Shown here piece by piece: positions 44,953 to 53,021 of a stretch of DNA of 64,000 bases (the first letter of the stretch is position 1; every line of letters begins with the position of its first letter). The notes beneath the pieces were generated by a model, which did no database searches, was not told where the DNA came from, and saw only the letters and a list, made by a program, of their open reading frames with translations. The DNA is from Phycisphaeraceae bacterium (lineage in GTDB: Bacteria; Planctomycetota; Phycisphaerae; Phycisphaerales; UBA1924): the NCBI GenBank assembly GCA_019636615.1, contig JAHBXF010000001.1, forward strand, positions 1,736,001 to 1,800,000, read 5' to 3'. The position numbers were made by a program, and so were the translations under genes.

Positions 44953-46431
44953 TTACCAGGCGGCGCGCTTGCGGGCGCCGGGCTTGGTCGGGCGACGGCC
45001 CATCTGCTGGAAGCCGGGGCGTGGCGCGGGGCGCGGCGTGTGTTCGCCGGCGGTGCCGCGCGCGGGCGGCTTGGCCGGGCGAGCGCCGGGCTGACCCTGC
45101 GGGCGTGCGGCACGGGGCTTGGGCGCGCTGCGCGGGGCATCGAAGCCGGCGTTGTGGCTGTCGGTGTTAGACGGGCGGTGGGTCGGACGGCTCACACCCT
45201 TGCCACGCTGGCGGGGCCCGCGTGGTGCTTCGTAGCGGCGTTCCTGTTCGAGTGAATCGCCGGAGTGTTCGCTGCGGACGGGCTCGGGGAGGTCTGTGGG
45301 CGTCACGGCGGCGTCGATGCGCTGCTTGGTGAGACGCTCGATGTCACGCAGGTATCCACGCTCGTCGGTGTCGCAGAACGAAATGGCGGTGCCCGTGGCG
45401 CCGGCGCGGGCCGTGCGGCCGATGCGGTGCACATACGCCTCGGGCTCGTTGGGCAGGTCGTAGTTGAAGACGTGGGTGATGCCGTCAACATCAAGCCCGC
45501 GTGCCGCCACGTCGGTGGCCACGAGGATGCGCGAGCGGCCCGTGCGGAACCGGTCGAGGGCGCGCTGGCGCTGGTTCTGGGCCTTGTTGCCGTGGATGAC
45601 CTCGGCCGTGATGCCCTGCTGCAGCAGACGGCGCGTGACGCGGTCGGCGCCGTGCTTGGTGCGGGTGAAGACCACGCCGCGCTCGATCTTGTGTTCGGCC
45701 AGCAGGTGCGCCAGCAGCGCGGGCTTGCGCTCTTTGCCGACCATGTACACGGACTGGGCGATGCCCGCGGCCGTCATGGTCTGGGGGCTGATGCTGACCT
45801 TCACAGGAGACTTGAGCAGCGAGTCGGCCAGGTGCATGATCTCGCGCGGCATGGTCGCCGAGAAAAGCAGCGTCTGCTTGCGGCTGGTGAGGGCCGAGGC
45901 GATGCGGCGGATGGGCTGGATGAAGCCCATGTCGAGCATGCGGTCGGCCTCATCGAGGACGAAGATGCTGACCTGGGAGAGGTTGATAAGGCCCTGCTCC
46001 ATGAGATCCATGAGGCGGCCGGGCGTGGCGACGACGACATCGACGCCGCGCGAGAGCGCACGCGTCTGATGGAACTGGCTCACCCCGCCGAAGATCACGG
46101 TGTGCGTGAGCGAGGTGTTGCGGCCGTATGTGGCGAAACTGTCGCCGATCTGTGTCGCCAGTTCACGCGTGGGCGAGAGGATGAGGGCACGGGGCAGGGC
46201 CGGGCCGCGCCGTGAAGTGTCTGCCGGCGTGCTGCTGAGCAGGTGCAGGATCGGCAGCGCGAAGGCGGCCGTCTTGCCCGTGCCGGTCTGCGCACAGCCG
46301 AGCAGGTCTTTGCCCTGCAGCGCGGCGGGGATCGACTGCGCCTGGATCGGCGTCGGGGTGGTGTACCCCTCCTGGGTCAATGCGTCGAGAATGGGCTTGG
46401 AGAGAGAGAGAGAAGAAAACTGAATCGACAA
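44953..46431 (-). CDS. DEAD-box RNA helicase
   Basis: 492 residues from the TTG at 46431, which has AGGAGA five bases upstream. The open frame continues to 46725, but the added 98 residues look untranslated. Helicase motifs are the Q motif 'TPTPIQAQSIP' (about 26-36), Walker A AQTGTGKT, PTREL, DEAD in 'VLDEADRM', SAT, and 'HRIGRTAR'. The C-terminus (about 390-492) is Arg/Pro/Gly-rich and probably disordered, for RNA binding. It unwinds structured RNA in ribosome assembly or mRNA decay. A -10 candidate at 46659-46664 implies a leader of about 220 bases. Confidence 0.93.
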   Translation of the reverse strand: MSIQFSSLSLSKPILDALTQEGYTTPTPIQAQSIPAALQGKDLLGCAQTGTGKTAAFALPILHLLSSTPADTSRRGPALPRALILSPTRELATQIGDSFATYGRNTSLTHTVIFGGVSQFHQTRALSRGVDVVVATPGRLMDLMEQGLINLSQVSIFVLDEADRMLDMGFIQPIRRIASALTSRKQTLLFSATMPREIMHLADSLLKSPVKVSISPQTMTAAGIAQSVYMVGKERKPALLAHLLAEHKIERGVVFTRTKHGADRVTRRLLQQGITAEVIHGNKAQNQRQRALDRFRTGRSRILVATDVAARGLDVDGITHVFNYDLPNEPEAYVHRIGRTARAGATGTAISFCDTDERGYLRDIERLTKQRIDAAVTPTDLPEPVRSEHSGDSLEQERRYEAPRGPRQRGKGVSRPTHRPSNTDSHNAGFDAPRSAPKPRAARPQGQPGARPAKPPARGTAGEHTPRPAPRPGFQQMGRRPTKPGARKRAAW

Positions 46432-46658
46432 AGCGATCTCCTGCGGCCACGGCGCGGCGGTATCCGCCGGCGTCTGCCGCGATAGTTCGGGCGTTCCTCG
46501 AACCAACCTGATTGGAACAAGTGAGGCCGTACTGGGGTGGAGCGCCGCGGCCACAATGGCTTTGTGCGACGCTGCCAGCGATTCCCAGAGTGCTTGCCCC
46601 TGCCCCGACGGGGCGAAAGTTATGGGCACGTGCTCAGGCCACTGGCTGTGTAAGAGGA

Positions 46659-46664
46659 AGTATA
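46659..46664 (-). promoter_or_regulatory. -10 candidate for the helicase transcript
   Basis: TATACT on the minus strand, read from 46664 to 46659. A start about seven bases on gives a leader of about 220 bases before the TTG at 46431. No clear -35 box. The leader holds a GCCCC/GGGGC hairpin near 46600. Confidence 0.35.
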
Positions 46665-46884
46665 GCCATGGCATCGCGTGCGTGCGACGCAGCCCACAGC
46701 GCTGTGAGCCTGAAATCGCGCACATGAGACGGTTGTGCGTGTTGTGCCGTCCCCTTCACGTCCCACAACCAGAGGATTGACTCTGCGAACGGCACGCCTC
46801 AGGCACGCCGGCAGCCGCCATCGCTGTGAGGTCAAAGGTAGAGATAGGAGTCGGGAAATTTGTGAAAATCTCGGACGGGCTCAC

Positions 46885-46912
46885 TGGACACAGGGTGGAA
46901 TCACGATATACT
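46885..46912 (+). promoter_or_regulatory. Strong leaderless promoter of the ArsR gene
   Basis: TGGACA (46885-46890, five of six to TTGACA) and TATACT (46907-46912, five of six to TATAAT) are 16 bases apart. The -10 box ends six bases before the ATG at 46919. TTGC...GCAA (46913-46928, TTGCATGATGACGCAA) just after it is an inverted repeat that could be an ArsR operator overlapping the transcription start. Confidence 0.6.
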
Positions 46913-46918
46913 TGCATG

Positions 46919-47350
46919 ATGACGCAAACAAACAAGCAATCTGGAGTAGTTCCGGGGCCCTGTGCCCCGGCGGCGATGTCGCCCCGGCAGGCCGCGGCCA
47001 GCCCCGGCCCGGTCGATGCGCTGCTGCTGCCCGAGTTCTTCAAGGCCTTGAGCGACCCCACACGGGTGCGGCTTGTGGCCTGCATGATCAAATGCGGTCG
47101 GGCCTGCACGGTGAGCGAGGTCGCGGATTGCTGCTCGGTCGATTTCTCGGTGGTCTCGCGTCACCTGGCGATGCTGGAGCAGAGCGGGCTATTGACGGCG
47201 GAAAAGAAAGGGCGCAGCGTGCACTACGCCGCGCGTCATCAGCACCTCAGCGGCATGCTGCGTGCGCTGGCCGACGCGATCGACGCGTGCAACCCGGAAG
47301 ATCCTTCGTGCTGCGGCGGCGCGTGCGGCTGCGGCACCGACAAGACATAA
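46919..47350 (+). CDS. ArsR/SmtB family metalloregulator
   Basis: 143 residues from the second of two adjacent ATGs (46916 and 46919), chosen from the promoter spacing. The winged helix is 'FFKALSDPTRVRLVACMI' (about 40-57), 'SEVADCCSVDFSVVSRHLAMLEQSGLL' in part, and 'GRSVHYAAR'. The protein is Cys-rich: CMIKCGRAC, DCC near the recognition helix and a C-terminal CNPEDPSCCGGACGCG. These probably bind As(III) or Sb(III), although the usual ELCVCDL site is not present in that form. It would repress its own promoter and arsM and let go on metal binding. arsM begins 56 bases downstream. Confidence 0.88.
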   Translation: MTQTNKQSGVVPGPCAPAAMSPRQAAASPGPVDALLLPEFFKALSDPTRVRLVACMIKCGRACTVSEVADCCSVDFSVVSRHLAMLEQSGLLTAEKKGRSVHYAARHQHLSGMLRALADAIDACNPEDPSCCGGACGCGTDKT

Positions 47351-47405
47351 CCACCTCTCGTGCGAGAGAGAACAACGCGGCGCACAGCGCCGGAAAGGAA
47401 CGGCC

Positions 47406-48380
47406 ATGACGACGAAAAGCACAAGCGAGAAGAGCGAACGGGCTGGGTGCGGGTGCGGCCCGGCGTGTTGCACGCCGGCGGCAGGGGCGGGTGGAACACA
47501 GAATGCCGATATCCGCGAGCAGATCCGCGACGGGTACGCAAAGATCGCCCGGGATGGTTCGTGGTCGGCGTTTCAGGCGGCGGGAGCGAAGGAGAAAGCG
47601 GGCGGGTGCTGCACGCCCAGCGCGGGCGGGGGGTGCTGCGGGCCGGCGACATTCACGCCCGAGCAACTGGCTCAGGCGATCGGCTATGGGGGGGACGATC
47701 TGGCCGCGATGCCCGAAGGGGCCAACATGGGCCTTTCATGCGGCAACCCCACGGCCATCGCTTCGCTCAAAGCCGGCGAGGTGGTGCTCGATCTGGGCTC
47801 TGGCGGGGGGTTTGACTGCTTCGTGGCGGGGCCGAAGGTCGGCGCTTCGGGGCGGGTGATCGGCGTGGACATGACGCCGGACATGATCACCAAGGCGCGG
47901 CGCAACACGGCGATGTACCGCGAGCGCACGGGGCTGGAGAATGTCGAGTTTCGGCTGGGAGAGATCGAGAACTTGCCTGTGGCCGACGGCGGCGTGGATG
48001 TTGTCATCTCGAACTGCGTGCTCAACCTTTCGCCGGATAAGGCACGGGTGTGGCGCGAGATCGGGCGAGTGCTGCGCCCGGGCGGGCGCGTCGCGGTGTC
48101 TGACCTTGCCCTGCTTCGCCCGCTGCCCGAGGCGGTGCGGGCCGATGTTGAAGCGCTGGTTGGGTGCATCGCCGGCGCGGTGCTGGTGGAAGAAGTGCGG
48201 GGCGCGATGCAGGCCGCGGGCCTGACCGACATCGCGCTCACGCCCAAGCCCGAGTACATCGCCGCGATGACCAACTGGGAAGACCCGCTCTACCGCAAGA
48301 TTGTGGAGAGCCTGCCCGCGGGCACCAGCCCGGCGGATTACATCACAAGCCTGGATATCACGGCCCGCAAGGCTGGGTGA
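47406..48380 (+). CDS. arsM: Arsenite S-adenosylmethionine methyltransferase
   Basis: 324 residues, with GGAAAGGAACGGCC before the ATG. ArsM methylates As(III) to mono-, di- and trimethyl forms in the cytoplasm. The SAM-binding motif is 'VVLDLGSGGGFDCF' (127-139), and 'VIGVDMTPDM' (151-160) is motif II. The three catalytic cysteines expected for ArsM are Cys112 (LSCGNP), Cys204 (ISNCVLNL) and Cys254 (VGCIAGA). An N-terminal extension of about 80 residues has Cys clusters CGCGPACC, CC and CC, unusual and possibly for metal binding. It forms an operon with the ArsR gene. No arsC, arsB or acr3 transporter gene is nearby. Confidence 0.93.
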   Translation: MTTKSTSEKSERAGCGCGPACCTPAAGAGGTQNADIREQIRDGYAKIARDGSWSAFQAAGAKEKAGGCCTPSAGGGCCGPATFTPEQLAQAIGYGGDDLAAMPEGANMGLSCGNPTAIASLKAGEVVLDLGSGGGFDCFVAGPKVGASGRVIGVDMTPDMITKARRNTAMYRERTGLENVEFRLGEIENLPVADGGVDVVISNCVLNLSPDKARVWREIGRVLRPGGRVAVSDLALLRPLPEAVRADVEALVGCIAGAVLVEEVRGAMQAAGLTDIALTPKPEYIAAMTNWEDPLYRKIVESLPAGTSPADYITSLDITARKAG

Positions 48381-48386
48381 CAGACA

Positions 48387-49508
48387 TCACGGCGCCCACC
48401 GCAGCACGCCGAAGGGATCGATGGTTGATCGGCCGCGGTGAGATGGCGAGTCGGGCGAGGGCTCTTCGATGATGGCCCCCGCCCGGCTCGTGTCGTCTTT
48501 GTGCCCATCGGCCAGGGCGAGCAGCAGCGATTCGCGCTGGTCCGCGGGCGTGAGCAGCAGCGTGGTGGCGAGGGCGTCGGCGTGGTCGCCCCGCGACGAA
48601 ACCACAACGGCGAACGCGCCGGGTGCAGAGGTCCGCCCGCTGCGCGGGTCGATGATGTGGCCCAGGCGCACGCCGTCGAGTTCGATGAACTGCTCGGAAT
48701 CACCCGAGGTCGATACGGACATCTGTGCAAGCCACAGCGTGCCGATGGGGGGAGCCTCTGCGCCCGAGCGGACCTCGATGCGCCACCCCCGCGGCTGATC
48801 GGGCGGGGGCAGGCCCGCCGCGATATCGCCAGCGAGCGACACCATACAGCGCGGCGACCCCATCGCCGTGAGCGTGCGCACCGCCTCCTGCGCTGCAATG
48901 CCTTTGCCGATGCCGCCAAGGTCAAGCCTCATGCCCTTGCGGCGCAGGAAGGCCGTTCTTGTCTGCGCGTTCAGGTCGAGGTCGCGCCAGTTGACCAGCG
49001 CAAGGGCGGAGCGTTGCTCACCGGCGGGGGCGGGTTGCCCGGTGCGACGCTGCACGCGCCACACCTGCACTAGCGGGCCGATGGTGGGGTCGAACGCGCC
49101 GTTGCTGAGCGCGGCCAGGTGCATCGAGGTGCGCAGCGCATCGAAGAGATCATCATCCACCGCGACCGGCTCGGCGCCGGCCGCGGCGTTGACGCGTGAG
49201 AGGGTTGAGTCAAGGCGGTAATCGCTCAAAGCGTGATCGAGTTCGTTGATGCGTTCAAAGGCCATCGCCGCGCGGGCCACCGCCTGGGCGCGGTCGTTCG
49301 CGTAGAGAATGATGCGTGTTTCGACGCCCATGCACAGCCTTGCGAACTCGTGGCGCTCGGGCGTGTCGGCGTGCGGCGCGTCGGCACCCGCCCGGTCGGC
49401 GGGGGGCGTGTTCGGCCGGCCCCGGGAGCACCCGGGCGAGAGAAAAGCGGGCAAAATGGCGAGCGCGAGCAGAAACCGCCATGGGCGATCGACGGGGCTG
49501 GGCAGCAT
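48387..49508 (-). CDS. apbE: FAD:protein FMN transferase, ApbE lipoprotein
   Basis: 373 residues. A lipoprotein signal ends LSPGCSRG, with Cys27 as the lipid site. 'MGVETRIILY' (about 60-69), 'DYRLDSTLSRVN', 'NGAFDPTIGPLVQVW' (about 137-151), 'RLDLGGIGKGIAAQEA' and 'STSGDSEQFIELDGVRLGHIIDPRSG' are the ApbE flavin and Mg sites. It transfers FMN to a Thr of exported proteins such as Rnf or Nqr subunits. No Rnf/Nqr genes are adjacent. The stop is six bases from that of arsM. Confidence 0.93.
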   Translation of the reverse strand: MLPSPVDRPWRFLLALAILPAFLSPGCSRGRPNTPPADRAGADAPHADTPERHEFARLCMGVETRIILYANDRAQAVARAAMAFERINELDHALSDYRLDSTLSRVNAAAGAEPVAVDDDLFDALRTSMHLAALSNGAFDPTIGPLVQVWRVQRRTGQPAPAGEQRSALALVNWRDLDLNAQTRTAFLRRKGMRLDLGGIGKGIAAQEAVRTLTAMGSPRCMVSLAGDIAAGLPPPDQPRGWRIEVRSGAEAPPIGTLWLAQMSVSTSGDSEQFIELDGVRLGHIIDPRSGRTSAPGAFAVVVSSRGDHADALATTLLLTPADQRESLLLALADGHKDDTSRAGAIIEEPSPDSPSHRGRSTIDPFGVLRWAP

Positions 49509-49591
49509 GTGGATATTGTCTGGGGCTTACCGCCCCGGCGGCCTGGCCGCGGGGCGATTTGTGCCGTTGGATTCGAGCCAGGAGTGTTGCC

Positions 49592-50479
49592 GTGCGTTCT
49601 CACCGAGATGTTCTGTTCGGGCTGTGTGTCTGTCTTGGGCTGGGCTTCATGGGGGCGAGGGCTTTGGCAGAGCCGCCGGTGGCTGCGGCCGGGCCGGAGG
49701 CGGTGTCGCGCGCGGGCTTCAGCCAGGAAATTCCGTCGGCGGCGTACAAGATCGTGATGGTGCCGATCCCGGGCGATGACGCGAAGGGGATCAAGCCGTT
49801 TGCGATCAGCGCGACGGAAGTGACATGGGATGCCTTCGATGTGTACGCGTACGGGCTGGATGTGCCGCGCGGCGAGGACGGACAGCCCATGCCATCGACC
49901 AGGGCCGATGGCGTGACGCGGCCGAGCAAGCCGTACCTGCCGCCGGATCGAGGCTTTGGGCACGACGGGTTTGCGGCGATCTGTGTGTCGTTCGAGAACG
50001 CGAAGGGATTTTGCGACTGGCTGAGCGCGCGCAGCGGCAAGACATACCGCCTGGCGACCGAAGCGGAGTGGGAGCACGCCTGCCTGGCCGGCGCGACGAC
50101 GCGGTATCACTTCGGCGATGATGCCACGAGGCTGGGTGACTATGCGTGGTACTACGACAACACAGACGGCGCACCTCGCGCGGTGGGCACACGCAAGCCC
50201 AACGCGTGGGGGCTCTTTGACATGCACGGCAATGTGGCCGAGTGGGTGGTGGGGCGAGATGGCAAGCCTGTGACCAAGGGCGGTTCGTTCAGGGATGATG
50301 CCCAGGACCTGATCGCCGCGGCCCGCCGGCCGCAGAGCCCCGCGTGGAACGCGAGCGACCCGCAGATGCCCAAAAGCCAGTGGTGGCTTGCCGATGCGCC
50401 CTTTGTTGGTTTCCGCATCGTGTGTGAAGTGATGGAAGAAGCAGCGGACGGACCTGCGCCCGAGGAGAGCAAAGAATGA
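49592..50479 (+). CDS. Exported FGE-sulfatase-fold protein
   Basis: 295 residues from a GTG at 49592 with AGGAG eight bases upstream. A signal peptide (MRSHRDVLFGLCVCLGLGFMGARALA) is cleaved. The rest is the formylglycine-generating-enzyme/SUMF fold: 'FAISATEVTWDAF' (about 69-81), 'PVAICVSFENAKGFCDWLS'-type segment, 'YRLATEAEWEHACLAG', 'NAWGLFDMHGNVAEWV', 'GGSFRDD' and 'FVGFRIV'. The two active-site Cys of true FGE near the C-terminus are not seen, so it is probably a non-catalytic or altered member. Its end overlaps the next start by four bases (ATGA). It is the first gene of an exported three-gene unit. Confidence 0.88.
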   Translation: MRSHRDVLFGLCVCLGLGFMGARALAEPPVAAAGPEAVSRAGFSQEIPSAAYKIVMVPIPGDDAKGIKPFAISATEVTWDAFDVYAYGLDVPRGEDGQPMPSTRADGVTRPSKPYLPPDRGFGHDGFAAICVSFENAKGFCDWLSARSGKTYRLATEAEWEHACLAGATTRYHFGDDATRLGDYAWYYDNTDGAPRAVGTRKPNAWGLFDMHGNVAEWVVGRDGKPVTKGGSFRDDAQDLIAAARRPQSPAWNASDPQMPKSQWWLADAPFVGFRIVCEVMEEAADGPAPEESKE

Positions 50480-51843
50480 GCGAACAGCAAGGGGAAGGTG
50501 GTGGCGGGGCCTTCACGCGCCGCGGTTTTCTGGCGGCCGCGGCGGTGGCGGCGGGGGGCGCGGGTTTCGCCGCGGGCGCGGTTCGGGCCGGGGCGCATGC
50601 GCAGGGAACTGCGCGTGTGGCCGGCGCGGCTGCGGCTGGCGTGCCGCGAACGGGCGCATTGAAAATCGGCGTGATCGGCTGCGGCGGGCGCGGCACCGGC
50701 GCGGCGGTGCAGGCGCTGCGCGCCGACCCCGACACGGTGCTGTGGTCGATGGGCGATGTCTTTCAAGACCGGCTTGATTCGAGCATGAGCAACATCGCCC
50801 GGGCGATGGGCGAAGAGGGTGCCGCGCGGCTTCAGGCCGACGAATCGCGGAGGTTCACGGGCTTTGATTCGTACCAGAAGGTGATCGACAGCGGTGTTGA
50901 CGTGGTGCTGCTCACGTCGTACCCGGCGTTTCGGCCTCAGCACCTGCGCGCCGCCGTTGACGCGGGCAAGCACGTCTTTGCCGAGAAGCCGGTGGCGGTA
51001 GACGGCCCGGGCGTGCGCAGCGTGATCGAATCGGCGAGGCTGGCCAAGGGCAAGAACCTCTCGGTGGTGGTTGGTTTCTGCTGGCGGTATAACCACGGCA
51101 TGCGTGAGGCCTTTGCGCAGGTGAACGGGGGGGTGCTGGGCGAGGTGGTGACGGCGCACACGACGTACCTCACGGGCACGCTGGGCAAACGGCCGCGCCA
51201 GGAAGGGTGGAACGAACTTGAGTTTCAGATGCGCAACTGGTGGCACTTCGCGTGGATCAGCGGCGACCACATCGTGGAGCAGGCGGTGCACAGCGTTGAC
51301 CGGCTGCTGTGGGCGATGAACGACGAGACGCCGCGCCGGGTGATCTGCCTGGGCGGGCGAGCGGCGCGAAGCGGCCCGGAGCACGGCGACGTGTTCGATC
51401 ACTTCGCCGCGACGTACGAGTATGAGGGCGGGCGGCGAGCCTTCCACACCACGCGGCAGATCGACGCGTGCCCAAACGACAATACGGATTACATCTACGG
51501 CACGCGCGGCAGCGCGGTGATCAACGGCTGGGTGCCCACGTATCAGGTGAAGGATCTTGCGGGCGCCAACGTGTGGCGCTATCGCGGCGACGGCGGGCCG
51601 GACATGTACCAGGCCGAGCACGACGAACTCTTCGCGGGCATCCGCGCCGGCACGCCGATCAACGATTGTGAGCGGGGCGCGCACGCCACGCTGATGGCGA
51701 TCATGGCGCGGATGGCCGCGTACACGGGCCAGACGATCTCGTGGGAGCAGGCGATGGAGTCGCGGCAATCGCTGGTGCCCGCGACGTTTGATGAAGCGCC
51801 GGCGGTGGAGGTGCCCGTGCCCGGGCGCACGAAGTTTTTCTAA
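50476..51843 (+). CDS. Tat-exported Gfo/Idh/MocA oxidoreductase
   Basis: 455 residues. The N-terminus has a Tat motif, FTRRGFLAAAA (13-23), with Ala-rich h-region and cleavage near AHAQG. The NAD(P)-binding site is 'IGVIGCGGRGTGAA' (about 59-72) and the 'EKPVAVD' motif (about 172-178) carries the conserved Lys and Pro. C-terminal residues form the usual sheet with 'HTTYLTGTLGKRPR'. The enzymes oxidise or reduce sugars with a pre-loaded cofactor when exported by Tat. The pairing with a TIM-barrel isomerase gene (51892) suggests handling of a sugar or inositol derivative in the periplasm. Confidence 0.9.
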   Translation: MSEQQGEGGGGAFTRRGFLAAAAVAAGGAGFAAGAVRAGAHAQGTARVAGAAAAGVPRTGALKIGVIGCGGRGTGAAVQALRADPDTVLWSMGDVFQDRLDSSMSNIARAMGEEGAARLQADESRRFTGFDSYQKVIDSGVDVVLLTSYPAFRPQHLRAAVDAGKHVFAEKPVAVDGPGVRSVIESARLAKGKNLSVVVGFCWRYNHGMREAFAQVNGGVLGEVVTAHTTYLTGTLGKRPRQEGWNELEFQMRNWWHFAWISGDHIVEQAVHSVDRLLWAMNDETPRRVICLGGRAARSGPEHGDVFDHFAATYEYEGGRRAFHTTRQIDACPNDNTDYIYGTRGSAVINGWVPTYQVKDLAGANVWRYRGDGGPDMYQAEHDELFAGIRAGTPINDCERGAHATLMAIMARMAAYTGQTISWEQAMESRQSLVPATFDEAPAVEVPVPGRTKFF

Positions 51844-51891
51844 ATGCATCGTGATGGGCGGGTGAGTCGCGGAATGCAAGGAGTTGCACCG

Positions 51892-52875
51892 ATGGATTCA
51901 GAGTTGACCAGGCGCGAGGTGATCGCGGCGGGGGCCGCGGGGTTGCTTGGCGCGGCGGCGATGGGTGTGGGCCGGGCGCGCGGCGCTGGGGGCGCCGCGC
52001 CGCTTGAGCAAGAGACCGCGCGGCGGCAAGGCGTGGAGGGTGCGGGGGATACGGCGCGCACGCTGCGGAAGGCGGTGCTGCTGGGCATGGTGGCCGAGGG
52101 AGACACGGTGCTGGAGAAGTTCAGGTTGCTCAAAGAGTGCGGCTTTGACGGGGTTGAGATGGACAGCCCATCGCCCCAGACCGACTGGGACGAGGTGGCC
52201 GCGGCGCGGGACGCGACTGGCATTGTGGTACATGGTGTGGTGCACTCGCAGCACTGGCGGCTGCACCTGAACAGCGAGGATGCATCGGTGCGTGAGCAAG
52301 GGGTGGGGGCGCTGCGCACCGCGCTGCATGATGCGCGCCGGGTGGGGGCGAGCAGTGTGCTGCTGGTGCCGGCGGTGGTGAACGCCGCGCAGACGTATGC
52401 GCGGGCGTGGGAACTCTCGATCGCTTCGATCCGGGAGGCGCTGCCGGCAGCGCGTGAGGCGGGCGTGACGATCGCGATCGAGAACGTGTGGAACGGGTTT
52501 CTGCTGAGCCCGCTGGAGGCGGCGCGGTATATTGATGCGTTCGATGACCCGCACGTTCGGTTCTACTTTGACGTGGGGAACATTATTAACTTTGGCTGGC
52601 CCGCGCACTGGGTGGAGGCGCTGGGAACGCGCATCGCGAAGGTGCACGTGAAAGATTTTTCACGCAAGAAGCGCGATGATGAAGGGTTGTGGAAGGGGTT
52701 TAGCGCCGAGATCGGCGAGGGGGATGCCGACTGGCCCAAGGTGATGCGGGCCCTGGACGCGACGGGGTATGCGACGGATCCGGCGGGTCGGTGGGCCACG
52801 GCGGAAGTAAGCGGGGGCGGGCGCGAGCGGCTGATGGAGATCAGCCGGCGGATGGATATGGTGCTGAGTGCGTGA
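51892..52875 (+). CDS. Tat-exported sugar phosphate isomerase/epimerase-like TIM barrel
   Basis: 327 residues from the ATG at 51892, seven bases after AAGGAG. A Tat-like start, LTRREVIAAGAAGLLGAAAM (6-25), is followed by an AP-endonuclease-2/xylose-isomerase-like barrel: 'FRLLKECGFDGVEMD', 'GIVVHGVVHSQHW', 'GVTIAIENVWNGFL', 'YFDVGNIINFGW', 'IAKVHVKDFSRKK'. The metal-binding Glu (AIEN), Asp (FDVGN) and His (KVHVKD) positions are present. Likely a hydroxypyruvate- or sugar-isomerase-type enzyme working with the oxidoreductase upstream. It ends the three-gene unit. Confidence 0.88.
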   Translation: MDSELTRREVIAAGAAGLLGAAAMGVGRARGAGGAAPLEQETARRQGVEGAGDTARTLRKAVLLGMVAEGDTVLEKFRLLKECGFDGVEMDSPSPQTDWDEVAAARDATGIVVHGVVHSQHWRLHLNSEDASVREQGVGALRTALHDARRVGASSVLLVPAVVNAAQTYARAWELSIASIREALPAAREAGVTIAIENVWNGFLLSPLEAARYIDAFDDPHVRFYFDVGNIINFGWPAHWVEALGTRIAKVHVKDFSRKKRDDEGLWKGFSAEIGEGDADWPKVMRALDATGYATDPAGRWATAEVSGGGRERLMEISRRMDMVLSA

Positions 52876-53021
52876 GGGGGGGAATGCGGGGCGGTGGTGT
52901 AGATTGCAGGTATCGGAGTTGAATGCTCGCGGTGCTACGGGGCAAGTGCGGCGGGTGCTTGCTGGGGCAGGTAGTGGTTTGCTATGAGTTTCAGTGCTGC
53001 TTGATGGTGCTCGACTTTACA

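Noticed and set aside
46432..46725. 98-residue N-terminal extension of the helicase
   Set aside because: The SD-TTG pair at 46431 is near ideal and sits right before the Q-motif region; the extension shows no helicase similarity.
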